From Muraenolepis orangiensis (Eukaryota > Chordata > Actinopteri > Gadiformes > Muraenolepididae): a stretch of DNA of 64,000 nt. A program made the position numbers and the translations under genes. How positions within the stretch are numbered: the stretch's first letter is position 1; each line of letters opens with the position of its first letter. The DNA is taken from the NCBI GenBank assembly GCA_027704905.1, contig CM051021.1, positions 4,074,359 through 4,138,358 on the forward strand, given 5' to 3'. The notes under the pieces were generated by a model. It was given only the letters and a program-made list of their open reading frames with translations. It made no database searches and was not told where the DNA came from. Of the stretch, positions 35,640-56,190 are shown piece after piece.

Positions 35640-37520
35640 ACGTGATGAGGATGCAATGACGATAAAACAGCTAATCCACCGGCGGAGAACACACCCACCC
35701 GCAAGCATAAGAAGACTGGCACTACAGCCTTCATTCCATCAGACATCCTCAGCTGGCCAAGTCTTGTGTCACTGGCTAACCGGTTGAAGATCACACCAAT
35801 GCAGCAGGCTGCTTTCACCCACGGCCTGAGTGAGGAGTCAGGTGGCAATTGGTCAAAGGTCTCCACATCCTACACGAATGCTCCGCCACACACTGGAGGC
35901 CATCAGTGACAACAACAACAACAAATCGTGAGGATTGAATCCTCTTTATTGGTCACATACATGAAAACATACAGTGAAATGTGTTCTCTGCATTTAACCC
36001 ATCCTAGTATTAGGAGCAGTGGGCAGCTATTTATACAGCGCCGGGGAGCAGTTAGGGTTAGGGTGTCTTCCTCAAGGACACCTCGACAGTTTTTGCTAGG
36101 AGGAGCCGGGGATCGAACCAGCAACCTTCCGGTTGTGAGGTGACCGCTCTACCTCCTGAGCTATACTGCCGCCCGAGCAGCACGGGCAGCATGAGCAGTG
36201 GACACCACCTCCCATGTGCACCCTGCACTGGGACTGCAAGTTGACACCGATGCTTACCAATGTGTGCCAGTTGGAGGAGCGTCTGACAGTGGTGGTCGGA
36301 GATGTGGAGCGGCTCAAACTGCTTGGTGTCCCAGCATATATGAAGGGAACTGACAAGGCATGCGGAATGATCATCTCCCGGCTGACATGCAAGCTGCTGC
36401 AGGGTGGTGCTGCACCGATTAGGTTGTCAACATGGCATTTGACACCACCCTGTCAAACACTGGCCATCTCACGGCAGCCTGCATTGCCACCCAGCTCTCA
36501 CTGGGTCGACCACTGCTCTGGTCCAGGTGCCGGCACCACACCGGCTTCTCATTCACATTTTCACTGACCTCAAGGTAGAGACGTCACGCTCACCAAAGGT
36601 TATATTGTTTACACTGCTCTGGGACCTGGTGCCACATAAGGACAGCGGCCCATTGTCCCGCTACATTCCTGATGAGGCCAAACCACTGTTTCTGGGCAAG
36701 ATGCGTGCTGAACTCATTGAGTACACTGCAGGAGTGCTCGACTACAAGTTTGTGCATCTGTGTCTTGTGTATCTGGGTACAGACGGTGCAGCACACACTC
36801 CAGTTACCTTCAAACGTCCGGGAGCACTGCACATGGTGCGGTGGATGGCCACACTACTGTACAGTTGGTGTTTGTCAACTTCCTTACGCACATCTACGCA
36901 ACGTGGTGGCTGACCTGCGACACGGCCATAGATGCCGCATGGAATGACCTCACACTCTACCACCACCTGTAAGCATACAAGTCTGTTGACAAGGGCATTG
37001 CAGATCAAGGCACTGGAGCTGCACCTATGGTACCTGACAGATGCTGCCCCTAGCACTCTTCAGCACCAAGGTGCCAGTTGGCGAGTGTTGCGCACTTGAA
37101 GATACCATCTTGGAGCACAAGCCAGCTGACCTCCCCATGCGAGCCCTACAGTTCGCTTTGGCACTCTCACTCTCAGCGACCAGCAGCTTGCTATGGCTGA
37201 CCTGGCCAACCCAGACTGCTGGTTTGGCATGCACAAGCTGCACAACGATCCAGCGTTTATCTTACTGGATGTAGAGGATTGGGCTGCCAGTGAAGCATTC
37301 CAGATGGGTTTGGTGAATGTACGTGCCATCAAAGTTGTGAATAGGATGTGCCGAGGGTGACGTCAAACTCACATCAGACTTTGTGGCAGCAGCCAGGAGC
37401 GAGGAGTACCTGCAAAATGTGCTGCAGACAGTTAAGCATCACCGCTCTAAACAGCCAAATCTGCGCCACTGCAAGCGCAAGCTGGACCAGGACGGGGACT
37501 ATAGGATTCTTAAGACATAA
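35640..37520 (+). pseudogene. Decayed hAT-like transposase-type element, interrupted by a SINE
   Basis: Plus-strand frames, read in order across frameshifts, give TTAFIPSDILSWPSLVSLAN and TPMQQAAFTHGLSEESGGNW (35720-35850); LHWDCKLTPML, VVVGDVERLKLLGVPAYMKG (36220-36350); MAFDTTLSNTGHLTAACIA and LGRPLLWSRCRHH (36431-36540); HLCLVYLGT, VTFKRPGALHMVRWMATLLY (36750-36870); and KLTSDFVAAARSEEYLQNVL (37365-37425). The Asp-Thr-Thr-x-SNTG plus CRHH pattern is reminiscent of the hAT RNase-H-like core. I recall similar proteins across fish and invertebrates but cannot name the family. A SINE splits it at 35935-36178. Stops and frameshifts make it non-functional. Confidence 0.6.
35935..36178 (-). mobile_element. 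tRNA-derived SINE, copy 4
   Basis: In minus-strand sense: ggcggcagtatagctcagga, a B-box region ggttcgatccccgg, then gtgtccttgaggaagacacc, ctcctaatactaggatgggt and cactgtatgttttcatgtat. It is inserted in the decayed transposase-type element. Confidence 0.85.
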
Positions 37521-38107
37521 CATAAAAGTGGGCGTGGCCGTTTCTCCACTAAGGAGTGGTTTTGGTGAAATGTAAATGCTTGCAATCAACTCAGAATCAT
37601 GGAAAACCCCTAGTTTGACCTATCACGTTACTCAAGGCAACATTTTACATTTTAGTTTTCTTTGGAAATCGGTTACGGCTAACCCAACTTCAGCAGTTTC
37701 TTAAGAGGTTTCTTGCGAGAGTTGAATTTCAACATTTGAAAACATGTTATAACACACCTTTACAAATCCATTGGTGAATACATGTCTTGGTAACGATTTA
37801 GTTCCTAGATTTTTTCCTAGCTTATTTTCATATTTTTCACATGCTTTGCGTTTTACCCCTAAATTTCAATGAATTTTTCCAAAACTTTGCAAAAGTCATG
37901 CAAAAGTCCGATCAAAATGCAACCCCAGACATTTTGATATGTTGAGATTAAAAATGTGCATTGCAATTTGATGCACCCTAATGGATAGGTTATAAAATAG
38001 ATAGATACATACATAAATTAACATTTACAATCTAGTTTAATTTATTGTCAAATTAAAATGCTAGACAGATGGAATATATGAATTAATACGTGTTTCATAT
38101 ATAAATA
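37521..38107. other. AT-rich filler
   Basis: No exon, tandem array or recognisable element seen. Confidence 0.5.
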
Positions 38108-38299
38108 TTCAAGATTCAAGATTTGTATTTGCCATTTGCAACACATACATATGGAATGCGTCCCCATTCCCTCCCGCAGTATGAATGTCCTACAATTTAA
38201 CCAAAATATACTATACTATGTAATATACTTATACTATACAACACTGTACTATAACAATACTACAACTAAAGTACAAAATAAAAATAACAATAAAGTGTA
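38108..38299 (-). mobile_element. LINE 3' tail carrying a pogo-type insertion
   Basis: caagattcaagatttgtatt and ctcccgcagtatgaatgtcc identify the common LINE tail. The copy stops at TA (38298-38299), where the 38300-39183 element begins. Confidence 0.75.
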
Positions 38300-39183
38300 T
38301 TACCGTATTGACCCGAATATAAGACGGGTTTTTTTTCCTACAAAAAAAATCTGAAAAAGAGGGGTCGTTTTATAATCGGGGTTTAGACTTTTCGATGTAC
38401 CGTAATTGCACATGTAATTGCGCAACAACAGATCGCGCCAAACGAGTGTTCCGAGACACCGCGCGACACTTAAAGTCACTCAAAATCTTAAAGTAACAGT
38501 ACATAAAAACAGTTACCTGGAGAGATAGAAATGGAGAGACACAGAGACCAACTTGAAAAAAGTGGCTCAAAAGTTGGGCAAGTTAATAAACAGGAGAGAC
38601 GAAGTTACGATGCCAATTTTAAGATAATGGTGATAAACGAAGCAGACATCAAACACCTGTCATTGCGACGCAGGACAAGCCCAGCGCCTGCCCTCAGACT
38701 CCAGAGAGAAGCTACTGTCTTATCAGCGATATGTGATCAAGTTAAGGAAGAAGCACTCATACCCCCTTGATCAGATGGGCAATGCTGATCAAACGCCTGT
38801 GTATTTTGACATGTCAACATCTGTCACTGGGCATAGGAAAGGCGACAAATCAGTGATTGTGAAGTCTACTGGAAACGAGAAGAGCCAGTAACGGTCATGT
38901 TAACGCGCCTCGCAGATGGGACAACACGTACGTGGTTTTAAAACGCAAGACTGTACCTAAAGAGGCAGTGACTGTACCTAAAGAGGCAGTGACTGTACCT
39001 AAAGAGGCAGTTTTTGTTTTTGTTTGCCAAGTTAGGCAAATTTGAACACAATGTGTGATGTGTGTTATCATTATTTTCAAATAAAATTATTTTCTTTTAC
39101 ATTTTTTTTTTCTCCAAAAATGAGTCTTGAAAAAGAGGGGGTCTTATAATCGGGGTCGTCTTATATTCGGGTCAATACGGTAA
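38300..39183 (+). mobile_element. pogo/Tigger-like DNA transposon, internally deleted, intact ends
   Basis: A 27-bp perfect terminal inverted repeat (38300-38326 and 39157-39183; core accgtattgacccgaatata) is flanked on both sides by TA, the target duplication of Tc1/mariner-pogo elements. Subterminal gaaaaagagggg...tataatcgggg occurs near both ends. Two transposase remnants remain: QERRSYDANFKIMVINEAD (about 38590-38650, the N-terminal helix-turn-helix type) and QMGNADQTPVYFDMSTSVTG with SVIVKSTGNEK (about 38772-38885, start of the DDE domain). Most of the catalytic region is deleted. A 21-bp unit is repeated three times at 38950-39010. At 884 bp it is non-autonomous. Confidence 0.85.
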
Positions 39184-40340
<1,157 letters not shown>

Positions 40341-40908
40341 GGCAAACCGGACGCTTTACTGTTGAATTCTAGCTGTTCCGGAGCCTATATATCTATATAT
40401 AGATATATACTGTATAGATATATCGTTTCGTTTGATTTATAGTATGTTACGTACGCGTTGGTCAACGTGTATATGTAACGACGCGACGTTTATCGCGATG
40501 ATTCGGTATAGGGCGCGACTTCGGAACTCGGGAGTCTAGATTTGCGACAGTCAGCGGTTTTTTTTTTGTTGGTGGGGGGGGGTTTGGTTTTGGTCCAGGT
40601 CCATTCAGAGAAAGAGGAAGATGGATATGGTGAAAGCGTTGCATGAACAAATTCCCTGGCATTGTATTGCCGAACACATGAATCATCACTGACTGACAAA
40701 GCTGCTGTGATTAATGTGATTAAAGGCCTTGAATTGTGTGTGTGTGTGTGTGTGTTCGCTCAGGATTTAGAAAGGATTTATATCATGATTGTCTGTAGCT
40801 TGTCAGTTTCCTTTTAATCTGTGCCATAATAAACACTGAGGGTTTATTTGTAATATCTGGAAATGTTAAGTTAACTGAAAGAAAAGAAAAAAAAAACAAC
40901 CCACCCGC

Positions 40909-41063
40909 CATTGTACTAGTAGTCTATCTATGCCACTCCATTGTACTAGTAGTCTATCTATGCCACTCCATTGTACTAGTAGTCTATCTATGCCACTCCA
41001 TTGTACTAGTAGTCTATCTATGCCACTCCATTGTACTAGTAGTCTATCTATGCCACTCCATTG
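40909..41063. repeat. 30-bp minisatellite, about 5 copies
   Basis: Near-identical units of ccattgtactagtagtctat plus ctatgccact. No unit-to-unit changes are obvious, so the array is young. Confidence 0.95.
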
Positions 41064-41998
41064 CAATATACTACTGTTTTATGACCCATATCTGACATCT
41101 TTATATTGGATACACATTTTGGAGATGATCTATTTACTGTCTAACCATATTAATCATTTGAATAGTTCTAAATCAAAAGAGTGAACGTATTCATTGTAAG
41201 AATGAAAGTCCCGGCCAGCTGATGTGGTTGTCGGCTGCTCTCATGGGATATTTCCTTATTGATTCCGTTGAGGATATGCCATGGACCGTTATGTGAGCCA
41301 GCTGTGGTCTCCCTGACACCTGGCCGTTGCATAACTTTTCCTCTTGTTAGTTTTTGCCTGGACTTAATTTGGAATTTCTATGAGTACAAACAGCTGAACA
41401 ACAATTACTATTGTGCTGGGAATACAGGCCAGGGGGGGAGACCATGCAACCGCGTGCGTGCGTGCGTGCGTGTGTGTGTGTGTGTGTTCATTTTTTCATG
41501 GATTTCCATCCATCCCAACTAGTGATTTTGGTGTGTGAACACACACACATGTTTAGGAACACTCGTGCTGGAAGTCCCCTTGTCTATTAGAGTGGGCTCC
41601 GTCTTCCTGTCTTTCTACCAGAAGCCCATTGTTAGGTCAGTGTGTTGCCGTAGGAAACCATATCTGTGAAGCATTGCTTGGTTTCCATGGGTTACCCGTG
41701 ACAACAAGGCATACAGAGGGCTCCTTCTGTGGCCACAGTGGCAGAGAATCCATTGACGAACGTAATTATCGGTGGAAATATATCAGAATGCGCCAATATC
41801 ACCATTTGTTTTATTTATAAAAACAATCTTTTTGTATAAATACAAATGTATTTCCTACTTTCGAGAGAAGTATCGACACTGAACAGCGAAACAAGATCGT
41901 GGTCAACCAATTCAATGTCGTAACTGTCTACAAAAAAATCCATTTACTTTTGACACTGACATGCATTCATTGTGTGGCTCATCAAGATGCATTACAAG

Positions 41999-42177
<179 letters not shown>

Positions 42178-42654
42178 AAACACTATCAATGCAGTGTAGT
42201 CTGATTATGGATCTATATCCCATGTTCCTCATGAAATGTTTATATTACTATTTATTCCTTCTCAATCCACACTCTTTTAATCAGCATAATGGCAAATGTT
42301 GGACTATTTCCGTCTGCGTAAGGGCAATACATCACAAATACTTCAGCAGTCTTTCTGCTGATTTTGTACTTTGCCCAACCGACATGCACCATGGCGCAGC
42401 ACCCCTGCTGGATTACAAGCGCTATTGCAGTCAGCCATGCTAAATATATATATATTTATATATACAAAAAATGTACAGATGATGTTGGATGCTCTAAATG
42501 CCATTTGCTTTATTTAACAACAAATGTGTTATATTACCAATTATTGTCCATTGGTGAAATATTGTGGAAAAAAAACTGACCACAAGATAGGCTTCCGCTA
42601 TTGAAGGGTAAAAAACTGCATGCATGCGCACGTCAGCACTGTGCGAGCCCATGT

Positions 42655-42656
<2 letters not shown>

Positions 42657-42726
<70 letters not shown>
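42657..42726. repeat. (CA)n microsatellite
   Basis: About 70 bp of pure CA upstream of trip6 exon 1. Confidence 0.96.
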
Positions 42727-42729
<3 letters not shown>

Positions 42730-42823
42730 TCAGCACCGCTGCTGAGAGAACCCAAATCCTCAGGGGAAAAACACGTTTATTTGTCCAATGTTCTCTCCCC
42801 CCTCCTCCCCCAGAAGTTGTGCC

Positions 42824-50222
<7,399 letters not shown>

Positions 50223-50575
50223 TTTATTTTTTGGAAAAACGGTTTTTCTTTTTTATTTCAGCAGTTTTGTAGTGTAAAACGTGGATCACACTTCAGTTCA
50301 AATCATTTCTACATAAGCACACAGCTGTGTCCAGTGATGGTTATTATTATTATCATTCCTCAAATTGTCATGTGACTAAAATGATTTCCCACTCAAACTC
50401 AACATTACATTACATTGCTGAAAAGAACCTGCAAGCTGTGAGTATTAATGTGAATGAGACCTAATGCATGAACAACAATAATTAAAGAAGAATTAAAAGA
50501 CAAGAAAAAACACACAAGAATTGTATTGTACTATGATGTACAATATATATATATATACATACTCTTTATAAAGCA

Positions 50576-51759
50576 CTAACAAGATGTAAATGTCTTCCAA
50601 AAGAAGTTCCGGCAGCCTGCCTTGCGCTCTCTCTGTGAGAGGGCGAGGTGCCGCCGCACCACTCCCCCGAACCGCGACGCCTCCACCTCAGGTAGTACCT
50701 CGTTGGTTCGGGCACGGGCCATTTCAGCCAGATAGTCCAGCAAGAGCAAACGAGCAAGGTCCTGTTACAAAAAGTAGAAAAACAAATGTTAGAACTAAGT
50801 GGATGGTATGGTATGGTTCAGTGTACTGTATATATTCTGGTATAGATTACGAATATGAAGTCACAAAATTATAGACAATTAAGAGAATCCATAGTTTTGA
50901 CCCCTGAAGCACAAACACTGTTCAGTTATATTTAAAACAAATCCAAAATGTTAAAGGAATACGGTTTTCCACCAGGTTTGTTTTGCAATGTGGGTCGCAT
51001 ATGAAAATGAACAATGATCAATTCCCCTCCATTTTACCAGCATTCAGTTTTGCACATTTCTTCGCCAGCAAAATACTTTTGCCGGCTGTTGTTCTCTGGT
51101 CATGTAGCACCAGTTCTCTAGGGCTGTTGTTCCAACTGTTGTTCTCTGGTCATGTAGCACCTGTTCTCTAGGGCTGATGTTCCAACTGTTGTTCTCTGGT
51201 CATGTAGCACCAGTTCTCTAGGGCTGTTGTTCCAACTGTTGTTCTCTGGTCATGTAGCACCTGTTCTCTAGGGCTGATGTTCCAACTGTTGTTCTCTGGT
51301 CATGTAGCACCTGTTCTCTAGGGCTGATGTTCCAACTGTTGTTCTCTGGTCATGTAGCAGCAGTTCTCTAGGCCTGTCGTTCTCAACTGTTGTTCTCTGG
51401 TCATGTTAGCACCAGTTCTCTAGGGCTGTCGTTCTCAACTGTTGTTCTCTGGTCATGTTAGCACCAGTTCTCTAGGGCTGTTGTCCCTTTCCGTACTGCA
51501 TAGGCAACCCGGTTGTATGAGAAGCCCTACTACTTTCCAGTGCAAAAATACTTTTTTAATTATTGGAAAATTCAAAATAACTAAAGAACTAACTCACTAA
51601 AGGACTCAATTCCACTTAAGAACTCACCTCATCCGTCTCCAGGTCTGCCGTGAGTCTCTCCACCTGGGAAGCGCCGTCTGCTCCCACCAGAGGCCGGCAC
51701 CCCAGCATTAGCATCAGCAACACCACACACACGTAGGAGCAGAGTTGTGAGCGGACCAT
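50576..51759 (-). CDS. Preprosomatostatin-family hormone precursor
   Basis: Somatostatins are secreted inhibitory neuropeptides acting on SSTR receptors. Two coding exons: 51759-51628 and 50761-50576, stop TAG; 105 residues, normal for preprosomatostatins, with the family's usual single intron in the propeptide. The first exon gives a signal peptide (MVRSQLCSYVCVVLLMLMLG). The second gives the leucine-rich pro-region LARLLLLDYLAEM, an RERK cleavage site and the C-terminal AGCRNFFWKTFTSC. Both Cys and the FWKT core are kept; residue 4 is Arg where classical somatostatin-14 has Lys. The upstream RR of the pro-region (VVRRHLALSQRERK) could release a 24-residue form. An in-frame Met 13 codons upstream (51798) is possible, but the signal peptide fits 51759. 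The neighbours bcl6b and trip6 match the human SST-BCL6-LPP linkage. It may be the fish paralogue sometimes called sst5; I leave the symbol blank because I cannot confirm that. Confidence 0.93.
51088..51482. repeat. 50-bp minisatellite in the somatostatin-gene intron, about 8 copies
   Basis: Unit gttgttctctggtcatgtag plus caccagttctctagggctgttgttccaact-type continuation. Two subtypes (caccag...ctgttgt and cacctg...ctgatgt) alternate in the first four copies; later copies carry gtcgttctc variants. Confidence 0.93.
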
Positions 51760-51835
51760 TTTACTGCAAAACATCAAACGCCCCGGGGTTGAACGCAAAG
51801 GGTCGAAAGAAACAGTTTTTTCCTCCTTGTCTTCC

Positions 51836-51891
<56 letters not shown>

Positions 51892-52564
51892 AAGAGAGAG
51901 ATCTCTCCACCGCTGAGTCTTGATCACCGACGAGAGATCTGTTGTCGATACCCTGATGGACACGGTGGCAACCTTTACTACTCCCCAACCCCAACATACT
52001 CAAGCCGCGGCGGACGACGACGTGATTGGTGGAGAGGAGAGTGACTAGGTGGGGGGGGCGGGGGGGGAGGGGGAGAAGGTCATCGTCGAAGGCGATCACG
52101 ACGGAGCCTCGGGCCTCCGTCTTCTGGCGTGGGACCCCTCAGTGTGAAGTTTGCATGCTGTGCGCCGATGCTAATGACACAAAGTGACTCAAATGTTAAT
52201 GAGGCTGTGTGCGCGTGTGTTTCCGTGTGTGTGTGTGCGCACGCGTGTGTGCGCGTGTGTGTGTGTGTGTGTGTGTGCGTGTGCGTGTGTGCGTGTGTGC
52301 GTGTGTGCACGCGCATGACCACTGCCAAACAGTTGCCGCCCCCCCCCCCCAGACATCCGGACCACACTGCTCCACCATCAGTGTGTGAGTGTCAGTGGAA
52401 CTCATCATTAAAAGGTCAATTGACTCACACATCTGTTCAACTGAAAATGGAAAAATTTAAAGAAAGAAAGAACATTTAATAACAAGTTAAAGGTAATTAA
52501 CAAGGTTCCCAAGTTACCCAAGGCAAATCAAACCATTTGAAATATTACACAGTTTTGAGGAATC

Positions 52565-52599
<35 letters not shown>

Positions 52600-52611
52600 T
52601 GGTGTGTCCCC

Positions 52612-52672
<61 letters not shown>

Positions 52673-52698
52673 ATATGTGTTGTATAATGTTGCATGTA

Positions 52699-52782
<84 letters not shown>

Positions 52783-54029
52783 CATCACAACACAACAACA
52801 CATATCCTAACAGTTATACGTTTATCACAATGACCTTTAGTGGAATCCCATTCATAAATAGGCCTTCTGTTAATAATGATACGAATACATTATTATCGCT
52901 TTTTATTATACATTATTTATTTATTTTCTTCACATTTCCCAGTGACGCAGTTTGGCTTTCTTCCATCACGGCACCTCCAGCTGAGAGCAGCTTACTCACT
53001 TACTAATGAGGATAAACAAACCTCTGACTTGGTAGCAGATCATGTCACTGCGACAGGCCTCCAGCTGGGAGGCCGGACAGCCTCCTCGAAGGGTAGGCAA
53101 GGAGGCTACAGTGTTATAATATAACGGCCACCACATGCATTGTAGGGCCTATAACTGATACTTTATGCTTCCCTGTCAAACAAACCCAAATGACTTCTCT
53201 GAGACTTAATTGGGACATGAAATGGGCCACCCGAAGCCGCATCGTGCTCTTATTGGTCTACTGCGTAAATTGGCTTTATAAATCATGTCCAATCAGGTGC
53301 GTGAGTTAAAAAACAAGGCTATGGATGAAATGTGTATTTTCTTTCTATCTTTACCAATAAACCAAAAACATGTACTTCGAAATCATTCCTACATCGGCCT
53401 ACTGGTCCTTTTATTTATTATTATGTTTAGAATGACACTGAAGTATTTGCCCATGCTCCTCGATCGTCGTCGTGTGCGTGGATGCGTCTGTCCAGTCGTC
53501 AGGTAAGATGTTATATTATATTATCATCAGACTGTACTATAAAGTCCTTTACGCACCCCTGTCTCGATGTTGCTTCAAACACCATATGTGTAGGGGACTT
53601 GTGGACGCACTGCCACGATTTTGGGTTTTCATTTACACAACGCTCCAACTTATCCATCATTACATTTGTAAAACAATTGATGTGGGCCTAGATTAATTTT
53701 GTTTGTTTGGATTGTGTTTAGCGGGGTGGAGTCAAGTCCTCTATCCTCTCCCACATCGACTATGTACATTACATTGACCTGTAAACGGCGTATAACCTGA
53801 ACCAGACCTCCATGGGAGACCTGGTGTTCAGAGCGTATTTTCTGGCCTGCCACGTCCAAAGTCAGGTTGACCGTGTCACATGTCCATGCACCTTTTACAT
53901 CCGTTTTAATTTAATTAATTGAATCTAATATCTATACCAGTGACGTGCGGTGAGGCTCGTGGCTGGGGAGGCACTGACTCTTTCTTAGTCAGATTTACAA
54001 ATATATGAATTCAACAGAGTAGCATCAAT
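51760..54029. other. Region upstream of the somatostatin gene, no other supported gene
   Basis: (AG)n at 51839-51880, a GT/GC array at 52208-52313, (GT)n at 52567-52668 and (CA)n at 52709-52780. At 53252-53282 a plus-strand attggt ... tttataaat arrangement resembles CAAT/TATA spacing, but no gene follows. A hAT-like end cagtgacgtgcggtgaggct starts at 53939. Confidence 0.5.
52567..52780. repeat. (GT)n and (CA)n arrays in opposite orientation
   Basis: GT tracts (52567-52598 and 52614-52668) are followed 40 bp later by a CA tract (52709-52780). Together they could form a long imperfect hairpin in single-stranded DNA or RNA. Confidence 0.9.
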
Positions 54030-56190
54030 TCACCATGCAACTGGCTGCTTGCAACTGAAAGCTCGAGCACCCATGGTGCTGAGGCGTGAGCTGGGGACGG
54101 TGAGAAGTCCAACGGAGGAAGAGCGGAGGGTGCGGGAGGAGGCGTACTCCTGAAGGAGGTCAGTGATGTAGATGGGGGTTCGATTGTGGAGATCTTTGTA
54201 GGTGAGTAAAAGGTTTTTTATAGTCAATCCGGTAGCGCACAGGAAGCCAGTGTAGTTGAATGAGAACGGGGGTGATGTGGTCAGATGAGTTAGTGCGGGT
54301 GATGATCCGGACAGCAGAGTTCTGAATTATTTGCAGTCTGTTGAGGAGTTTGATGGGAAGGCCAGTCAGAAGGGCATTGCAGTAATCAATCCGGGACGTG
54401 ACAAATGAGTGGACCAGGATTTCAGTGCTGGATTGGGACAGAGATGAGCGGAAGATGGAAGAAGGCAGTTATGTTTGTGAGTTATGTTTTTAATGTGTGG
54501 TGCGAATGAGAGGGAGCCGTCCAGAATGACACCGAGGCTTTTTACTTAATGGTATTGGGAAGCCGTCGATGATGATGTTTGGAGCTGGGGTGTTTTGTGA
54601 CTTGGTGAGGGTGGATTTGGAGCCGATGAGCAGGGCCTCAGTTTTGCTATCGTTGAGCTTGAGGAAATTCCTGCTCATCCAGCTCCTGATGTCCTCAGGG
54701 CAGGTGGTGAGGGAGGTGGGGGGCAGGGCAGTGGTGGGTTTGGAGGAAATGTAGACCTGTGTGTCGTCGGCATAGCAGTGAAAGTGAACCCCATGGTGAC
54801 GGAGGATTTTGCCCAGGTGGAGGAGATATGTGATGAATAGGAGTGGACCCAGTACTGACCCCTGGGGGACACCCAGTGAAACAGAACACCCTGACGTTTG
54901 GTTCCCGAGTTGTACTGTATTGTCTGTCAGTGAGGTATGATGTGAACCAGGAGAGTGCAACACCAGTGATCCCAATGCCAGCCAGGCTGTCCAGGAGTAG
55001 TGGATGGGAAATGGTGTTGAATGCAGCGCTGAGGTCGAGGAGGACGAGGATGGTGAGAAGTCCAGAATCAGCTGCACGGAGGAAGTCGTTAGTGATTTTA
55101 ACCAGGGCTGTTTCAGTGCTGTGTTTTTGGCGGAAACCGGATTGAAAGGGTTCATGGAGGTTGGTTATTTCCAGATGGGACTGAAGCTGTGCGGCAATCA
55201 CCCTCTCAAGGGTCTTGAGAGGGTGTGTTGGAGATGGGCCTGTAGTGGTTCAGATCGGCTGAGTCAGTACCGGGTTTTTTGAAGATGGGAGTGATTGCAG
55301 CCAGTTTGAGGGTGGGGGGTACAATTCCAGAGGTGAGGGAGGAGTTTATTATGTTAGTGACCATAGGTGATATGGCTGGTAGACAAGCCTTGACCAGGGT
55401 GGTGGGAAGAGGATCAAGCTGACAGGTGGTGGTTTTGGCTTTACGGATGAGCTCTGAGATGGTGTATTCCGATGCTGGGGTGAAGTTGGAGAGGGAGCTG
55501 ATGAGTGGTTGGCCAGTGGTAACCATCCAGGGTGGATCACTTGAGGAGGTGCATGATGAGGCCAGCTGTAGGTGAATGGTGTTAATTTTAGAGTGAAAAA
55601 ATGGCAAAAAGTCAGTGCATCGATCAGTGGAGATGTCTGGGGGGAGGGTTTGAGGAGGCTGAAGTAGGTGTCTGACTGTGGAGAAGAGAACTCTGTTGTT
55701 ACCAGTGCTGATGAGGTTGGAGTAATAGGAGGACTTGGCATTGGAAAGCGCATTTTTGTAATGATGAAGGTGATCTGAGTACATTTGGGTGTGAACTGAG
55801 AGTCCGGTGTTTTTGCACAGCCGCTCCAGTCGGCGGCCTGTGGTTTTGAGCTGACGGAGCTCAGAGGTAAACCAGGGGGCGGAGTGGGTGAATGAAACTT
55901 TGAGAGTTTTCAGGGGAGCCAGGGCAGTGAGGGAAGAGGAGAGACAGTTATTATAGTGATTCACCAGGTCAGCAGTGTGGGAGGATTGGGGTAGGAGTTA
56001 ATCAGGGTGGTGAGATCTGTGGGGTTAATATGTTTAATGTTTCTGAAGGTGATGGACCATTGTTCTTTTGCTTTAGAAAGGGGGGCATGGATATCAAAAA
56101 GGACAGCTTTATGGTCAGAAATGGGGAACTCTGTGACAGCAAGGTTAAACGAGAGGAAAAGAACACAAAACAGCATAAACAACGGAAGAG
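54030..56190 (-). mobile_element. L2-like LINE ORF2, nearly full RT, frameshifted
   Basis: Minus-strand coding starts near 56180 with EFPISDHKAVLFDIHAPL, whose S-D-H box ends the APE-type endonuclease. Then come the linker (SELRQLKTTGRRLERLCKNT), RT start ITPIFKKPGTDSADLNHYRP, FQSGFRQKHSTETALVKITN, LLDLSAAFNTISH, CFTGCPPGVSTGSTP, the catalytic CYADDTQVYISSK (about 54745-54780), FLKLNDSKTEALLIG, and a 3' part reaching YASSRTLRSSSVGLLTVPSS near 54090. Frameshifts near 55200, 54870 and 54500 break it. The 5' end lacks most of the endonuclease. Confidence 0.9.

Noticed and set aside
51839..51880. (AG)n as a GAGA-type promoter element of the somatostatin gene
   Set aside because: Simple AG arrays occur throughout the window; position alone does not support a promoter role.
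53285..53506. 73-codon frame following a CAAT/TATA-like arrangement
   Set aside because: No signal peptide, domain or splice evidence; the promoter-like spacing alone is too weak.
51760..54029. A urotensin II-related peptide gene beside the somatostatin gene
   Set aside because: These families are linked in vertebrates, so I looked for a CFWKYC-coding core on both strands, but found none in the window.
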